64,000 bases of DNA from Saprospiraceae bacterium (GTDB lineage: Bacteria > Bacteroidota > Bacteroidia > Chitinophagales > Saprospiraceae): positions 1 through 64,000 of the forward strand of contig JANQQI010000092.1 in the NCBI GenBank assembly GCA_028285085.1, in the 5' to 3' direction. Each line of letters opens with the position of its first letter. Position 1 is the stretch's first letter. The notes beneath the pieces are model-generated. The model was not told the origin of the DNA, did not search any database, and saw only the letters and a list, made by a program, of their open reading frames with translations. A program made the translations under genes and the position numbers. This document shows, one piece after another, positions 17,679-26,485 of this stretch.

Positions 17679-17840
17679 TTAGGGCTTGACAATGATTGCG
17701 CTGCTGGCGCTATCTACCACTTTGACAAAAGTTTTGATGGAGAAGTTGTTGGGACAACCCATTCCACGATTGCAAGAAGATAGTGTAGCCAAGGCAAGAA
17801 TCAGAGCAACTAGAGGAATCAGATTTTTAACCTTTTTCAT
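17679..17840 (-). CDS. 53-residue lipoprotein
   Basis: A short frame from the ATG at 17838-17840 to the TAA at 17679-17681. It has a lysine-rich start (MKKVKNL), a hydrophobic stretch and a lipobox LSSC at 20-23, followed by NRGMGCPNNFSIKTFVKVV. The first 30 residues form a convincing lipoprotein signal, so despite its size I consider it a real gene. It lies directly upstream of ytxJ in the same direction. A second cysteine (C29) in GMGCPNN is notable beside a redox gene. Function unknown. Confidence 0.7.
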   Translation of the reverse strand: MKKVKNLIPLVALILALATLSSCNRGMGCPNNFSIKTFVKVVDSASSAIIVKP

Positions 17841-18161
17841 GTTTTTTTACAAGTTAGATATGTTAGGGTCACAAAATTAAAAAAATATTCTTGTCGTGAC
17901 GCAGATTAAACGTAAATCCACTGCTTTTTAGTATGAACGTCTAAAAGGACAAAAGTCACAAATTACCTTATGGTATTTTCTTTCTTTGACAAAACTTGTG
18001 CTTCTTTGATGAGTATAAATAAAGTGACCCAAAGTAGATTCATTTTCTCATTAAAGTACTTAACGCACAAGATGTTTCAAAGAATCAGTTTTCTTTTTGA
18101 AAATATTCGGCAATGAGCGATACTGACCTATCTTTAACACCTCAGTAAATTCAAAAGTTTA
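17841..18161. other. Divergent intergenic region
   Basis: 321 bases between the small lipoprotein (minus) and mpl (plus). AT-rich. I see no gene, hairpin terminator or convincing promoter. Confidence 0.5.
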
Positions 18162-19514
18162 ATGCGTATTCATCTAATTGCCATCGGGGGGAGTGCCATG
18201 CATAACCTCGCTCTCGCACTACACTACAATCATCATACCGTAACGGGTTCAGACGACGAAATTTACAACCCCGCGAGAGATCGGCTGGACGCAGTCGGAT
18301 TGTTACCACCGGCGGAAGGCTGGTTTCCCGAAAAAATCACCTCCGAACTGGATTTTGTCATCTTGGGGATGCACGCCCGGCAGGACAATCCCGAATTGCA
18401 AGTCGCGAAGGCAAAAAACATCCCTGTATATTCCTATCCAGAATACCTTTATCGTCATGCCGCGGACAAAAAACGCGTCGTGATTGCGGGTAGCCACGGC
18501 AAAACGACAACTACTGCCATGGTCTTGCACGTACTACGCGAGCTAAAAATCGATGCCGATTATTTGGTTGGGGCGCAATTGGAAGGATTCGAACGAATGG
18601 TTCGTTTGACGGATGCCCCTTTGATGGTGATTGAAGGCGATGAGTACCTGTCGTCACCGATTGATCGGCGTCCCAAAATTCTACACTACAGGCCGCACTT
18701 GGCAGTCATCACTGGTATTGCCTGGGATCACATCAATGTTTTTCCAACTTTTGAAGAGTATGTTAAGCAATTTCGACTGTTTATTGAATCGATGCCGACA
18801 GGCGCCCAGTTGTTCTGGTTTGAAAAAGATGAAGAACTAAAGCGTATCGCGAATGTAAATCCTGAGCTCAGAACGGCTTCTTACATCGGTTTTCCCGCTC
18901 GGCTGGATGAAGACCGGGTCAGTATTCAAATCACCGGAGGTTGGCAACCGATTGAGGTATTTGGTCAACACAATCTGGAAAACATGCGTGCCGCTTATCT
19001 TTTGTGTCGCGAGCTTGGTGTGTCTGATTCTGATTTCGCTGCTGCCATAGCCTCCTTCAAGGGGGCAGCGAAGCGTATGCAGCGACTTGCTGAAACCAAA
19101 ACGAGCTTGGCCATGCTGGATTTTGCCCATGCGCCTTCTAAAGTTCGAGCCACCGTGCGCGCGATGCAAGAGCGCTACCCGGAGCGGGAGTTAGTGGCCT
19201 GCCTGGAGTTGCACACCTTCAGTAGCCTTAATCAAACCTTTTTACAAGAGTATAAGCAGACTCTAGTACCCGCGCAGCGGGCCTATGTTTATTACAATCA
19301 GCATACGCTAGAAATGAAGCGTTTGCCTCCATTATCACCGGAGCAGGTCCGTCAGGCCTTCGGTTCAGATAACGTTGAGGTTATTACCAATAATCAACAG
19401 CTAGTCAATGAGTTACAGACCATTAATTGGGCAAACCACAATCTCTTGCTGATGAGCTCCGGTAATTTTAATGGCCTAGATTTAAAGACCTTAGCCAGTG
19501 ATTTATTGCAATAA
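18162..19514 (+). CDS. mpl: Mpl, murein tripeptide ligase
   Basis: 450 residues. Mpl joins recycled L-Ala-D-Glu-meso-DAP tripeptide to UDP-MurNAc, letting cells reuse cell-wall peptides. The N-terminal nucleotide-sugar region has IHLIAIGGSAMHNLA, where MurC has a longer GxGGxGM-type motif. The ATP loop is GSHGKTTTTAM at 110-120. DEYLSSPIDRRPKILHYRP and the later HAPSKVRATVRAM are typical of Mpl rather than MurC. Length fits the family. It stands alone, convergent with the TlpA-like gene (5-base gap). Confidence 0.93.
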   Translation: MRIHLIAIGGSAMHNLALALHYNHHTVTGSDDEIYNPARDRLDAVGLLPPAEGWFPEKITSELDFVILGMHARQDNPELQVAKAKNIPVYSYPEYLYRHAADKKRVVIAGSHGKTTTTAMVLHVLRELKIDADYLVGAQLEGFERMVRLTDAPLMVIEGDEYLSSPIDRRPKILHYRPHLAVITGIAWDHINVFPTFEEYVKQFRLFIESMPTGAQLFWFEKDEELKRIANVNPELRTASYIGFPARLDEDRVSIQITGGWQPIEVFGQHNLENMRAAYLLCRELGVSDSDFAAAIASFKGAAKRMQRLAETKTSLAMLDFAHAPSKVRATVRAMQERYPERELVACLELHTFSSLNQTFLQEYKQTLVPAQRAYVYYNQHTLEMKRLPPLSPEQVRQAFGSDNVEVITNNQQLVNELQTINWANHNLLLMSSGNFNGLDLKTLASDLLQ

Positions 19515-19519
19515 ATAGC

Positions 19520-20947
19520 CTAGCTCTGTAGCAACTCCTCTATCTGCGTCTTTAGATTTGGAGAAGAAGGTCGAGGCGCGTGTGCTGAGATAATCTTCCC
19601 TTCCGGATCAATGAGCAAAAAGCGAGGAATACCACTGATGTTGTAATTCTGCAATAATTCACGACCAGAATTTGGCGCGTGGAGTTGTATGCCTTGCATA
19701 TTTTGATCGGTGACCATCTTGCGCCAAGCATCCTCATTTTTGTCAACGGAGACGCTGATGAAAGCAATTCGAGCATCTTGGTGATAATCTTCTTGCAATT
19801 GCTCCAAATGCGGAATCTCTTTCTTGCACGGTCCACACCAGGTAGCCCAGACGTCGATGTACACATACTTACCGCGATAATCAGCGAGCTGATGTGCTGC
19901 ACCGGACAGATCGGGATATTGGAATCCGGGAGCATCATTACCGGCAACGAGGCGCGCCCAAGGCTGGAAATTATTGTCAACTGCTTGATGGTAATCCGTG
20001 TTTTGACACATTTGCTTGAAGGCAGCAATAAGCTCTGGGGTGTAGTTCGCGCCTTGGAACCGCATGTGTGATAGTAAGGTGTTCAAACCAAGATTATCAC
20101 GAATTAGGGTACTCTTAAAGTTATTTTTAATGAAATCCAATTTCAACTGACTGGATCTAGCATCGTTGAAATCCGTTTCGGAGCCGTTGTTTTCTTCTAC
20201 AATTTTGTAATCGACGTAGCTGCCAATAAAGTTGCGGAAAAGGGGAGAGGCGAGCAAATTACCGTTATCTACTTCCAGTCCATTGAGAAAGTCGTAGTAC
20301 TGCTCAGAAGTTTCAAAATTCTCTTTACGAGCGTAGAAGGCATGGTAACGGGGATAGATGAGTCGATCTTGTGCCCACTCGTATTTGATATCCGCTCGAA
20401 CAACGTCTACAAAGGCTTGGTCAAGAGGTTTAGCTTGGATGTGTTGCTCCAAGGCCGCCATCTTACTATCCATTCGTTTTTTGGTCGCTTCAATGTAGGC
20501 GACTTCCTCCAGTTGATAGTCTTTGGTTTTATAACCTTGATCAATGCGATCAAGGTCGTATTTCTTGGTGAGATAGCCATTTTCGGCACTTTGATCGCCA
20601 CTGAAGGACATGTGCTGAGGAAATTTTTGCGCGTCGAAGCTCACTTGAATATTAGCGCCAGGCTTCACGTAAATAAAAGCTTGTGATCGCCCTTGGCGAA
20701 GAGAAACAATATCGTGCGCGCGCATCGGAAATTCAAAACGGAAATTTCCATTTTCAATCACACTTGTATATTGGTTTGCACCGACTTGGATGGCCAACTG
20801 CTGAGCCCGTGGATTCAATACCTGACCACTTATCGTGGTGGTTTGAGGTGGGGCGAGTGGTGTTTCAACGGTCTGAGCGTTTTGTGCAGACTCGTTGCCA
20901 CAGGCGAAAAAAGTCAATAGAATAACGAAAAAGGCAAAGTTCTTCAT
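19520..20947 (-). CDS. TlpA-like thioredoxin lipoprotein
   Basis: 475 residues. Lipobox LTFFAC puts the lipidated cysteine at 16. After a low-complexity linker, residues about 38-120 resemble the DUF4369 beta domain (TTISGQVLNPRAQQLAIQVG). A helical middle follows. About 335-475 is a TlpA/AhpC-type thioredoxin domain with active site WATWCGPCKKE near residues 364-374 and cis-proline segment SGIPRFLLID. Such proteins act in the periplasm as thiol-disulfide oxidoreductases; the partner is unknown. Common Bacteroidota architecture. Confidence 0.9.
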   Translation of the reverse strand: MKNFAFFVILLTFFACGNESAQNAQTVETPLAPPQTTTISGQVLNPRAQQLAIQVGANQYTSVIENGNFRFEFPMRAHDIVSLRQGRSQAFIYVKPGANIQVSFDAQKFPQHMSFSGDQSAENGYLTKKYDLDRIDQGYKTKDYQLEEVAYIEATKKRMDSKMAALEQHIQAKPLDQAFVDVVRADIKYEWAQDRLIYPRYHAFYARKENFETSEQYYDFLNGLEVDNGNLLASPLFRNFIGSYVDYKIVEENNGSETDFNDARSSQLKLDFIKNNFKSTLIRDNLGLNTLLSHMRFQGANYTPELIAAFKQMCQNTDYHQAVDNNFQPWARLVAGNDAPGFQYPDLSGAAHQLADYRGKYVYIDVWATWCGPCKKEIPHLEQLQEDYHQDARIAFISVSVDKNEDAWRKMVTDQNMQGIQLHAPNSGRELLQNYNISGIPRFLLIDPEGKIISAHAPRPSSPNLKTQIEELLQS

Positions 20948-20970
20948 AATGAATGGGATAAATGAAGTAC

Positions 20971-20978
20971 AAAACTAA
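20971..20978 (-). promoter_or_regulatory. Candidate -7 element of the TlpA-like gene
   Basis: TAGTTTTG on the minus strand matches TAnnTTTG 24 bases before the ATG. No clear TTG at the upstream position. Confidence 0.3.
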
Positions 20979-21148
20979 ATAAAAAAAGAGGGGAGGAATG
21001 TTAAAACACTTTTAAAATTAGGCTGTTACGACTGCAGATGAAGCGGAAGCGTGCACTATTCACGAAATGGATGGGCCGAACCGCCGTGATTTGTCGATAA
21101 TTTTCTATTTTTACGATCCTTTTTTGAATCATACACTAAGTAAAAAAT

Positions 21149-22135
21149 ATGGCTAGAAAAATTGCCCTTAGGGACGCGCTCCGGGAAGGAATGTCGGAAG
21201 AAATGCGTCGTGATGAAAACGTATTTTTGATGGGAGAGGAAGTGGCCGAATATAATGGTGCCTACAAAGTCAGTAAAGGCATGTTAGATGAATTCGGTGA
21301 GAAGCGCGTAATTGATACGCCCATTTCTGAGCTTGGTTTTGCCGGTATCGGTGTAGGTGCGGCGATGAACGGCTTGCGCCCGATCGTCGAATTTATGACT
21401 TGGAACTTTGCGGTGCTGGCATTCGATCAGATCGTAAATAATGCAGCAAAGACTTTATCACAATCAGCGGGGGAATTCAAATGCCCCATCGTATTTCGTG
21501 GGCCAACCGGATCTGCGGGGCAGCTGGCGCAACAGCACTCTCAGACCTTCGAGAGCTGGATGGCGAATGTTCCCGGTTTGAAAGTGATTTCTTGTATCGA
21601 TCCACGTGATGCTAAGGGATTGATCAAATCTGCCATCCGTGATGAAGATCCGATTTGTATGATGGAATCAGAGGTGCTCTACGGTTACCAAGGAGAAGTG
21701 CCAGAGGAAGAATATCTGGTCCCAATCGGTGTAGCTGCGGTGCGCCGCCAAGGTACCGATGTGACTCTTGTCTCCTACAATAAGATGATTTTGGAATGTA
21801 TGGCTGCCGCTGAGGAATTGGCTAAAGAGGGCATCAGTGCCGAGGTAATTGACCTACGTACGATTCGCCCCTTAGACATCGATACCATCGTAGAATCAGT
21901 CAGGAAGACCAATCGCTTGGTTGTAGTCGATGAAAGCTGGCCATTTGCGAGTGTTTCTTCGGAAATCACTTACCAAGTACAGAAATACGCATTCGATTAC
22001 CTGGATGCCCCTGTGATTCGCGTCAATGCAGCAGATACATCTTTGCCATACGCACCGACTCTGGTAGAAGCTTATCTACCAAACCCTGCTAAGATTATCG
22101 AAGCGGTCAAAAGTGTTGCCTACGTCGGCAGCTAG
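21149..22135 (+). CDS. pdhB: Pyruvate dehydrogenase E1 component, beta subunit
   Basis: 328 residues. With the alpha subunit (not in this window) it decarboxylates pyruvate using thiamine diphosphate and passes acetyl to E2. Characteristic segments are MGEEVAEYNGAYKVSKGM, DTPISELGFAGIGVGAAM, the ion-binding GPTGSAGQLAQQHSQ and the transketolase C-terminal domain with EVIDLRTIRPLD. The strong resemblance of the N-terminal part to pyruvate rather than branched-chain enzymes supports the call. It is monocistronic here, ending in a good terminator. Confidence 0.93.
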   Translation: MARKIALRDALREGMSEEMRRDENVFLMGEEVAEYNGAYKVSKGMLDEFGEKRVIDTPISELGFAGIGVGAAMNGLRPIVEFMTWNFAVLAFDQIVNNAAKTLSQSAGEFKCPIVFRGPTGSAGQLAQQHSQTFESWMANVPGLKVISCIDPRDAKGLIKSAIRDEDPICMMESEVLYGYQGEVPEEEYLVPIGVAAVRRQGTDVTLVSYNKMILECMAAAEELAKEGISAEVIDLRTIRPLDIDTIVESVRKTNRLVVVDESWPFASVSSEITYQVQKYAFDYLDAPVIRVNAADTSLPYAPTLVEAYLPNPAKIIEAVKSVAYVGS

Positions 22136-22161
22136 TCCGTTCTAAGATTAGATAAAACTGA

Positions 22162-22193
22162 AAAGCCGCTGGTTGTGTAACTGGCGGCTTTTT
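22162..22193 (+). terminator. Intrinsic terminator after pdhB
   Basis: AGCCGCTGGTT pairs with AACTGGCGGCT (two wobble pairs, loop GTGT), flanked by AAAA and followed by TTTTT, 27 bases past the pdhB stop. Confidence 0.85.
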
Positions 22194-22284
22194 GGTTTTA
22201 GCATCCCTTCTCAAGTTGTGCCTTACTTTTTTGAGCGAGTGAATTCTAACGACCACAGGCAGCCACGCCAGCGGGTGGGAAGTA

Positions 22285-22314
22285 GAAACGGTTCCAGATT
22301 AATAGAATTAAGAG
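22285..22314 (-). repeat. Decayed terminal CRISPR repeat
   Basis: This 30-base stretch matches the array repeat at 20 of 30 positions (shared TTCCAG and AATTAA.AG blocks). It is followed by exactly 36 bases (22315-22350), one spacer length, before the first clear repeat. It is best read as an old, mutated repeat at the leader-distal end. Confidence 0.65.
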
Positions 22315-22350
22315 GATCGACACCTTTCCGATTTTGTCGCGATCAATGAC

Positions 22351-23702
22351 GTTTTAATTCCAGGTTGGTACAATTAAAAGCCAGATTTTTGCGCCATTGG
22401 TGACAATGACAAATTCGTTTCAATTCCAGGTTGGTACAATTAAAAGTATACTTCCATTTTTTAGCAGCTTTTTTAAAATATTCGTTTCAATTCCAGGTTG
22501 GTACAATTAAAAGGATGTTCGCGTTTACTCCAAAGCAGAGCTTGCACAAAGTTTCAATTCCAGGTTGGTACAATTAAAAGTTATAAGCATTGTTTCTCTC
22601 CCAGTCTTGAAGAGCAGTTTCAATTCCAGGTTGGTACAATTAAAAGCGTTGTCCGAAATGTAAAATGACTCGTGTGAGGCAAGTTTCAATTCCAGGTTGG
22701 TACAATTAAAAGGTAATAATGTGTAGCAACATGAACAGAGTGCATTACGTTTCAATTCCAGGTTGGTACAATTAAAAGGATGTTCGCGTTTACTCCAAAG
22801 CAGAGCTTGCACAAAGTTTCAATTCCAGGTTGGTACAATTAAAAGGAAGTTTTTCAAGACCTTGTTCCCGGCAATAATGTTGTTTCAATTCCAGGTTGGT
22901 ACAATTAAAAGCTATCCTCCATTACCTCGATGCGGTGTTCGAGGGTTGTTTCAATTCCAGGTTGGTACAATTAAAAGACCTGTTGCGCTTGAGTTCTCAG
23001 CACCCAAGACGATGTTTCAATTCCAGGTTGGTACAATTAAAAGGATAAGGCTGCTTCACCTCCTGCCCCCCGTACGTAGTTTCAATTCCAGGTTGGTACA
23101 ATTAAAAGCGCCGGAAGGTAGAGAAACAGGATCAGCCATCTTGAAGTTTCAATTCCAGGTTGGTACAATTAAAAGTTGGTGCTAATTATCTTACGCCTGA
23201 GCGAATTGCAGTTTCAATTCCAGGTTGGTACAATTAAAAGTTATGACACGTGTATATCGTACTCAATCTAATATTAGTTTCAATTCCAGGTTGGTACAAT
23301 TAAAAGGCTGACATGGGTCAACTGATGATGCAATCGATTTATGTTTCAATTCCAGGTTGGTACAATTAAAAGAAGAAATAGAAGCAGGAAAAAGATTCGC
23401 CGAATACAGTTTCAATTCCAGGTTGGTACAATTAAAAGGTCGATCCGCGCCCACCGCCATGACTTGCCAGTGTTGTTTCAATTCCAGGTTGGTACAATTA
23501 AAAGAATGTTTTTGAGCAAAATTATCTATTGTGTACATTGTTTCAATTCCAGGTTGGTACAATTAAAAGAAAGGGTACCTCACTTCCTCGATGGTAGATT
23601 ACCATGTTTCAATTCCAGGTTGGTACAATTAAAAGCTGTCAGCTTAATCTCTACGGTCACCCTACAAGATTTGTTTCAATTCCAGGTTGGTACAATTAAA
23701 AG
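22351..23702 (-). CRISPR. CRISPR array, 21 repeats and 20 spacers, no cas genes nearby
   Basis: Repeats of 30 bases begin GTTTCAATTCCAGG and end GGTACAATTAAAAG on plus, spaced every 65-67 bases; spacers are 35-37. All 21 are identical except the first (22351), which has T for C at position 5. On minus the repeat ends GGAATTGAAAC, the typical 3' end that gives the ATTGAAAC crRNA handle of type I-B and type III systems, so transcription is inferred on minus with the leader at right. The mutated repeats at the left agree. Spacers 22514-22550 and 22779-22815 are identical. Genes on both sides (pdhB, Nudix) are unrelated, so the array depends on cas genes elsewhere or is dormant. Open frames across it are repeat artefacts. 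Confidence 0.98.
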
Positions 23703-23908
23703 CCATCTACCGACCGTCTACAAATTACTGAAAATCAACCAAACTCGCTTGGATACGACCCAATAATAAGCTCTAAAAATCGTCGACCCGTAATCATACG
23801 ATTTATGTTGGACATCGACGACTATTTAAGTTGTTGATTATCAGTTGTTTGCTTGATGAGATCTTAAAGAGGAGTATACCTAGGATAGAAAACACCTCTT
23901 ATCGACGA
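23703..23908 (-). promoter_or_regulatory. Presumed CRISPR leader region
   Basis: Non-coding stretch between the last intact repeat and the Nudix gene, at the predicted leader end of the array. The 70 bases next to the repeat (23703-23774), lying beyond the Nudix terminator, are the likeliest leader. No clear promoter was picked out. Confidence 0.45.
23775..23821 (-). terminator. Terminator of the Nudix gene
   Basis: On minus TCGTCGA (23821-23815) pairs with TCGACGA (23786-23780) and is followed by TTTTT (23779-23775). The loop is long (28 bases). It would insulate the CRISPR array from the Nudix gene. Confidence 0.5.
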
Positions 23909-24457
23909 CTAAAGTTCTCCTTGATCCAAAAGATATTTGGTTTTGTAAAGTCCCACAACAGCTAAAGCATCTGTGATTTCACCGTCAATGACCATCTGAA
24001 ATGCTTCTTCAAAGGGGAGCTTGCGTAGCTTCAGATCCTCGGTCTCTTCCGGCTCGGCTTCGCCAAAGGTCAATCCCTGTGCGACGAAGACCATTCCGCT
24101 TTCGTTGGTCACGCTATTTGAAGTGTGTGTATCCAATATTTTTGTCCAACGCTCGGCCTTGATACCGGTTTCTTCTAAGAGCTCGCGTTTGGCACTGTCG
24201 AGTGGGGAAGTACCAAGGGGACAGCCACCTTCGGGAATTTCCCAGCTATAGCTATTCAAAGTATAGCGATATTGGCCGACTAACCAAGTGTTCAAATCCT
24301 CATCCAAGGGAACGACGCCAACGGCAATATTTTTAAAATGGACGACGCCGTAAATCCCCGGGTTCCCCGACGGATTGAGTACTTCATGGTGTTGGACACT
24401 AATCCAGGGGTTATCGTAGGCGAGTTTACTATTGAGCGTTTTCCAAGGATTTTTCAT
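23909..24457 (-). CDS. Nudix hydrolase, ADP-ribose pyrophosphatase-like
   Basis: 182 residues. The Nudix box spans 77-99 and ends RELLEETGI, but at the first glutamate of GX5EX7REUXEEXGU there is T83 (sequence GGCPLGTSPLDSAK). The glutamates that bind magnesium in REUXEE (E92, E95, E96) are intact, so activity is likely. WEIPEGG and the downstream LTFGEAEPEETEDL resemble ADP-ribose/nucleotide-sugar diphosphatases. Cytoplasmic. It lies just beyond the presumed CRISPR leader but has no known CRISPR role. Confidence 0.88.
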   Translation of the reverse strand: MKNPWKTLNSKLAYDNPWISVQHHEVLNPSGNPGIYGVVHFKNIAVGVVPLDEDLNTWLVGQYRYTLNSYSWEIPEGGCPLGTSPLDSAKRELLEETGIKAERWTKILDTHTSNSVTNESGMVFVAQGLTFGEAEPEETEDLKLRKLPFEEAFQMVIDGEITDALAVVGLYKTKYLLDQGEL

Positions 24458-24493
24458 AAGTTGATGAATTACGATTGAGGTGAACGTGATGGA

Positions 24494-25261
24494 TTAAATA
24501 TAGCCACGTAGCCAATAGGCCGTGTAGCCAAAAAGTTCTTTGATCAATACTTCCCAGCGGTGGAAGCAATCACGATTGGGAATGAATAACATAGCGGGGA
24601 CCCAACGGATGCGCTCACCAATAGGGCTAACACTAAAGGTTTGAAAATCCACGCCAGCCTTCTTAAAACAGGCTCTGGCCCGCCGCATATGAAAAGCAGA
24701 AGTAATCAATAAGCACTTTGCATTGGGAAATTGCGATTGCAAAAGATCTGCGGTAAAAACTGCATTTTCGTAAGTATTGCGTGAATTGGGCTCCACGATG
24801 ATATCGACCTCGGGAATATTCATCAACATCAACCAATCTTTGACGAGTAGCGCTTCACTGGGGCTATCGGTAAGTAATTCACCGGAGCCGCCAGTGAGTA
24901 ATATCTTTTTGATTTTGCCACGTTTGTACAACTCCAAAGTTTGTGTGAGACGGTTAGCTTGTGGATTGAAATGATGGCGATCCGTTTGAGCTTTATAAAA
25001 GGTAGAATAGCCACCCAGGAGAATACCGATATCATAAGGTGCTTCAATGCTGTTGACAGGTTTCATATCTGTTTCCCAGGCCAACATAAAGAGATTGAGG
25101 ATGAAATGGTTGGTGAAAAAGAGCAGTAAAATGACTCCCCAATTCCGAAGTCGTTTTTTCCAAATAGGATGTTTTCCAAAAACCGCGTAGAGCAAAAATC
25201 CTACAATCCAGTTGAGCGGCTGAATAAGGAAATAAAGGACTTTTGAAAGGATGAAAAACAA
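24494..25261 (-). CDS. YdcF/ElyC (DUF218) family membrane protein
   Basis: 255 residues. Two hydrophobic segments at about 7-26 and 37-57 anchor the protein, and the DUF218 domain follows: GILLGGYST, a KKILLTGGSGEL strand-loop, SEALLVKDWL and EPNSRNTYENAVF, all family hallmarks. E. coli ElyC and SanA of this family affect envelope integrity and peptidoglycan precursor metabolism; the reaction is not settled. Downstream of the rhomboid gene, with a 59-base gap. Confidence 0.88.
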   Translation of the reverse strand: MFFILSKVLYFLIQPLNWIVGFLLYAVFGKHPIWKKRLRNWGVILLLFFTNHFILNLFMLAWETDMKPVNSIEAPYDIGILLGGYSTFYKAQTDRHHFNPQANRLTQTLELYKRGKIKKILLTGGSGELLTDSPSEALLVKDWLMLMNIPEVDIIVEPNSRNTYENAVFTADLLQSQFPNAKCLLITSAFHMRRARACFKKAGVDFQTFSVSPIGERIRWVPAMLFIPNRDCFHRWEVLIKELFGYTAYWLRGYI

Positions 25262-25320
25262 GATTATGACCTATTAATTGCTAGAAAATGAGGCTTTATT
25301 TTTAATGCCCAACTACCGAT

Positions 25321-25944
25321 TTAGAACGGTAAATGCTGATTCACTTGATCCAAAAACTCCCCAAGAAGGCTAGGCTTAAGTGCAATCGTAAAGATAAACC
25401 CAAAGACAGCCCCGTAAAAATGCGCATCGTGATCAATGCGGTCATTACTGTTTTTGCTAGCGTAAGAAGAATAGCCCAGATAGAGAAGGCCAGCAAGAAT
25501 AGCCGGCATGGGAATAATAAAAAAGAGCAAAAGCATATTCCAGGGAAAGAAAATGATGTAGGCAAAAACAATCCCCGAAATGGCCCCCGAGGCTCCTACA
25601 CTGGAGAATCCGGGATTATTTCGATGCTTGAAATAGGTAGAAATATCTCCGAGACAAATGGTGATCAGGTAAAGTAGTAAATAGTTGAGGCGTCCCATAG
25701 TCTCACCGAATTCTTGCAAGAATTGCCGTTCAACCGCTTCCCCAAAAATGTACAATACGTACATGTTAATGACCAGGTGACCGATGCTGCCGTGTACAAA
25801 ACCCGACGTTAAAAAGCGATAGTACTGCTTGTCTCGGGCCTCGGCGTAGGGATAGTGCATCAGCTGATTGAACATCGAACGATTATTCAAAGCCTGATAC
25901 GAAATGATCGAGGTGACGATAATGATGATTAAGGTTAAACTCAT
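25321..25944 (-). CDS. Rhomboid intramembrane serine protease
   Basis: 207 residues with about six membrane segments. Catalytic Ser119 lies in SVGASGAISG and the partner histidine H175 in DAHFYGAVFGF. The HGSIGHLVINMYVLYIFG segment at 51-68 supplies the conserved oxyanion-side histidine and asparagine. Rhomboids cut membrane proteins within or near their transmembrane segments. The substrate is unknown. Together with rlmH (27-base gap) and the SWIM gene it forms a minus-strand run. Confidence 0.93.
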   Translation of the reverse strand: MSLTLIIIIVTSIISYQALNNRSMFNQLMHYPYAEARDKQYYRFLTSGFVHGSIGHLVINMYVLYIFGEAVERQFLQEFGETMGRLNYLLLYLITICLGDISTYFKHRNNPGFSSVGASGAISGIVFAYIIFFPWNMLLLFFIIPMPAILAGLLYLGYSSYASKNSNDRIDHDAHFYGAVFGFIFTIALKPSLLGEFLDQVNQHLPF

Positions 25945-25971
25945 AGGACTGGCAATATCAATAAATCGAAA

Positions 25972-26445
25972 TTAGGAATTGTGGTATTTTTCTCCCCGTA
26001 AGATAGTCATCGCGCGATAAACTTGCTCTAAAAAAAATAGCCGAACCATCTGATGCGAGAAGGTCATCTTGGAAAGAGACAGTTTTGCTTGTGCGCGCTC
26101 GTAAAGTTCGGGCGCAAAGCCAAAGGCCCCCCCGACCAGAAATATTAATCGTCTATGACTAGCTTGCAGGCGCTTCTCCAAAAATTGAGCAAATTCTACC
26201 GAACTATATTGGCGACCTTTTTCATCCAATAGCACCAGATAATCTTCGCTCTTCACCTTTGACAAAACGATTTTAGCTTCTTCCTTTTTCAATTGCTCCG
26301 TCTTCATCTTACCTGCATTTTTGACATCCGGTAGGATCACGCTTTCAAAAGGTAAATAATGGCCAAGCCGTTTTTCGTAAACAGCCATCCCTTCTTTCAG
26401 ATAAGGAAATGCGGTCTTACCTATAAACCAACAGCTTACTTTCAT
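25972..26445 (-). CDS. rlmH: 23S rRNA m3-pseudouridine-1915 methyltransferase
   Basis: 157 residues from the ATG at 26443-26445 (MKVSCWFIGKTAFPYL), the expected family start. A longer in-frame extension to 26532 would overlap the SWIM gene by 47 bases and lacks family sequence, so I reject it. RlmH is a SPOUT-fold enzyme acting on the assembled ribosome. The knot shows as FLVGGAFGF and the C-terminal signature as FFLEQVYRAMTILRGEKYHN. Length matches E. coli RlmH (155). Confidence 0.95.
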   Translation of the reverse strand: MKVSCWFIGKTAFPYLKEGMAVYEKRLGHYLPFESVILPDVKNAGKMKTEQLKKEEAKIVLSKVKSEDYLVLLDEKGRQYSSVEFAQFLEKRLQASHRRLIFLVGGAFGFAPELYERAQAKLSLSKMTFSHQMVRLFFLEQVYRAMTILRGEKYHNS

Positions 26446-26485
26446 AGGGAGCAATGATAGGGTTAATTTAATAAAGGACGAAAAA

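Noticed and set aside
22525-23766. Open frames on both strands running through the CRISPR array with repeated peptide motifs
   Set aside because: Their periodicity comes from the 30-base repeats and ~36-base spacers; no start signals or family sequence.
23786-23800. ATCATACGA motif also found near 28240 (inverted) and 40770
   Set aside because: Only nine bases shared and contexts differ; three hits in 64 kb do not show a family.
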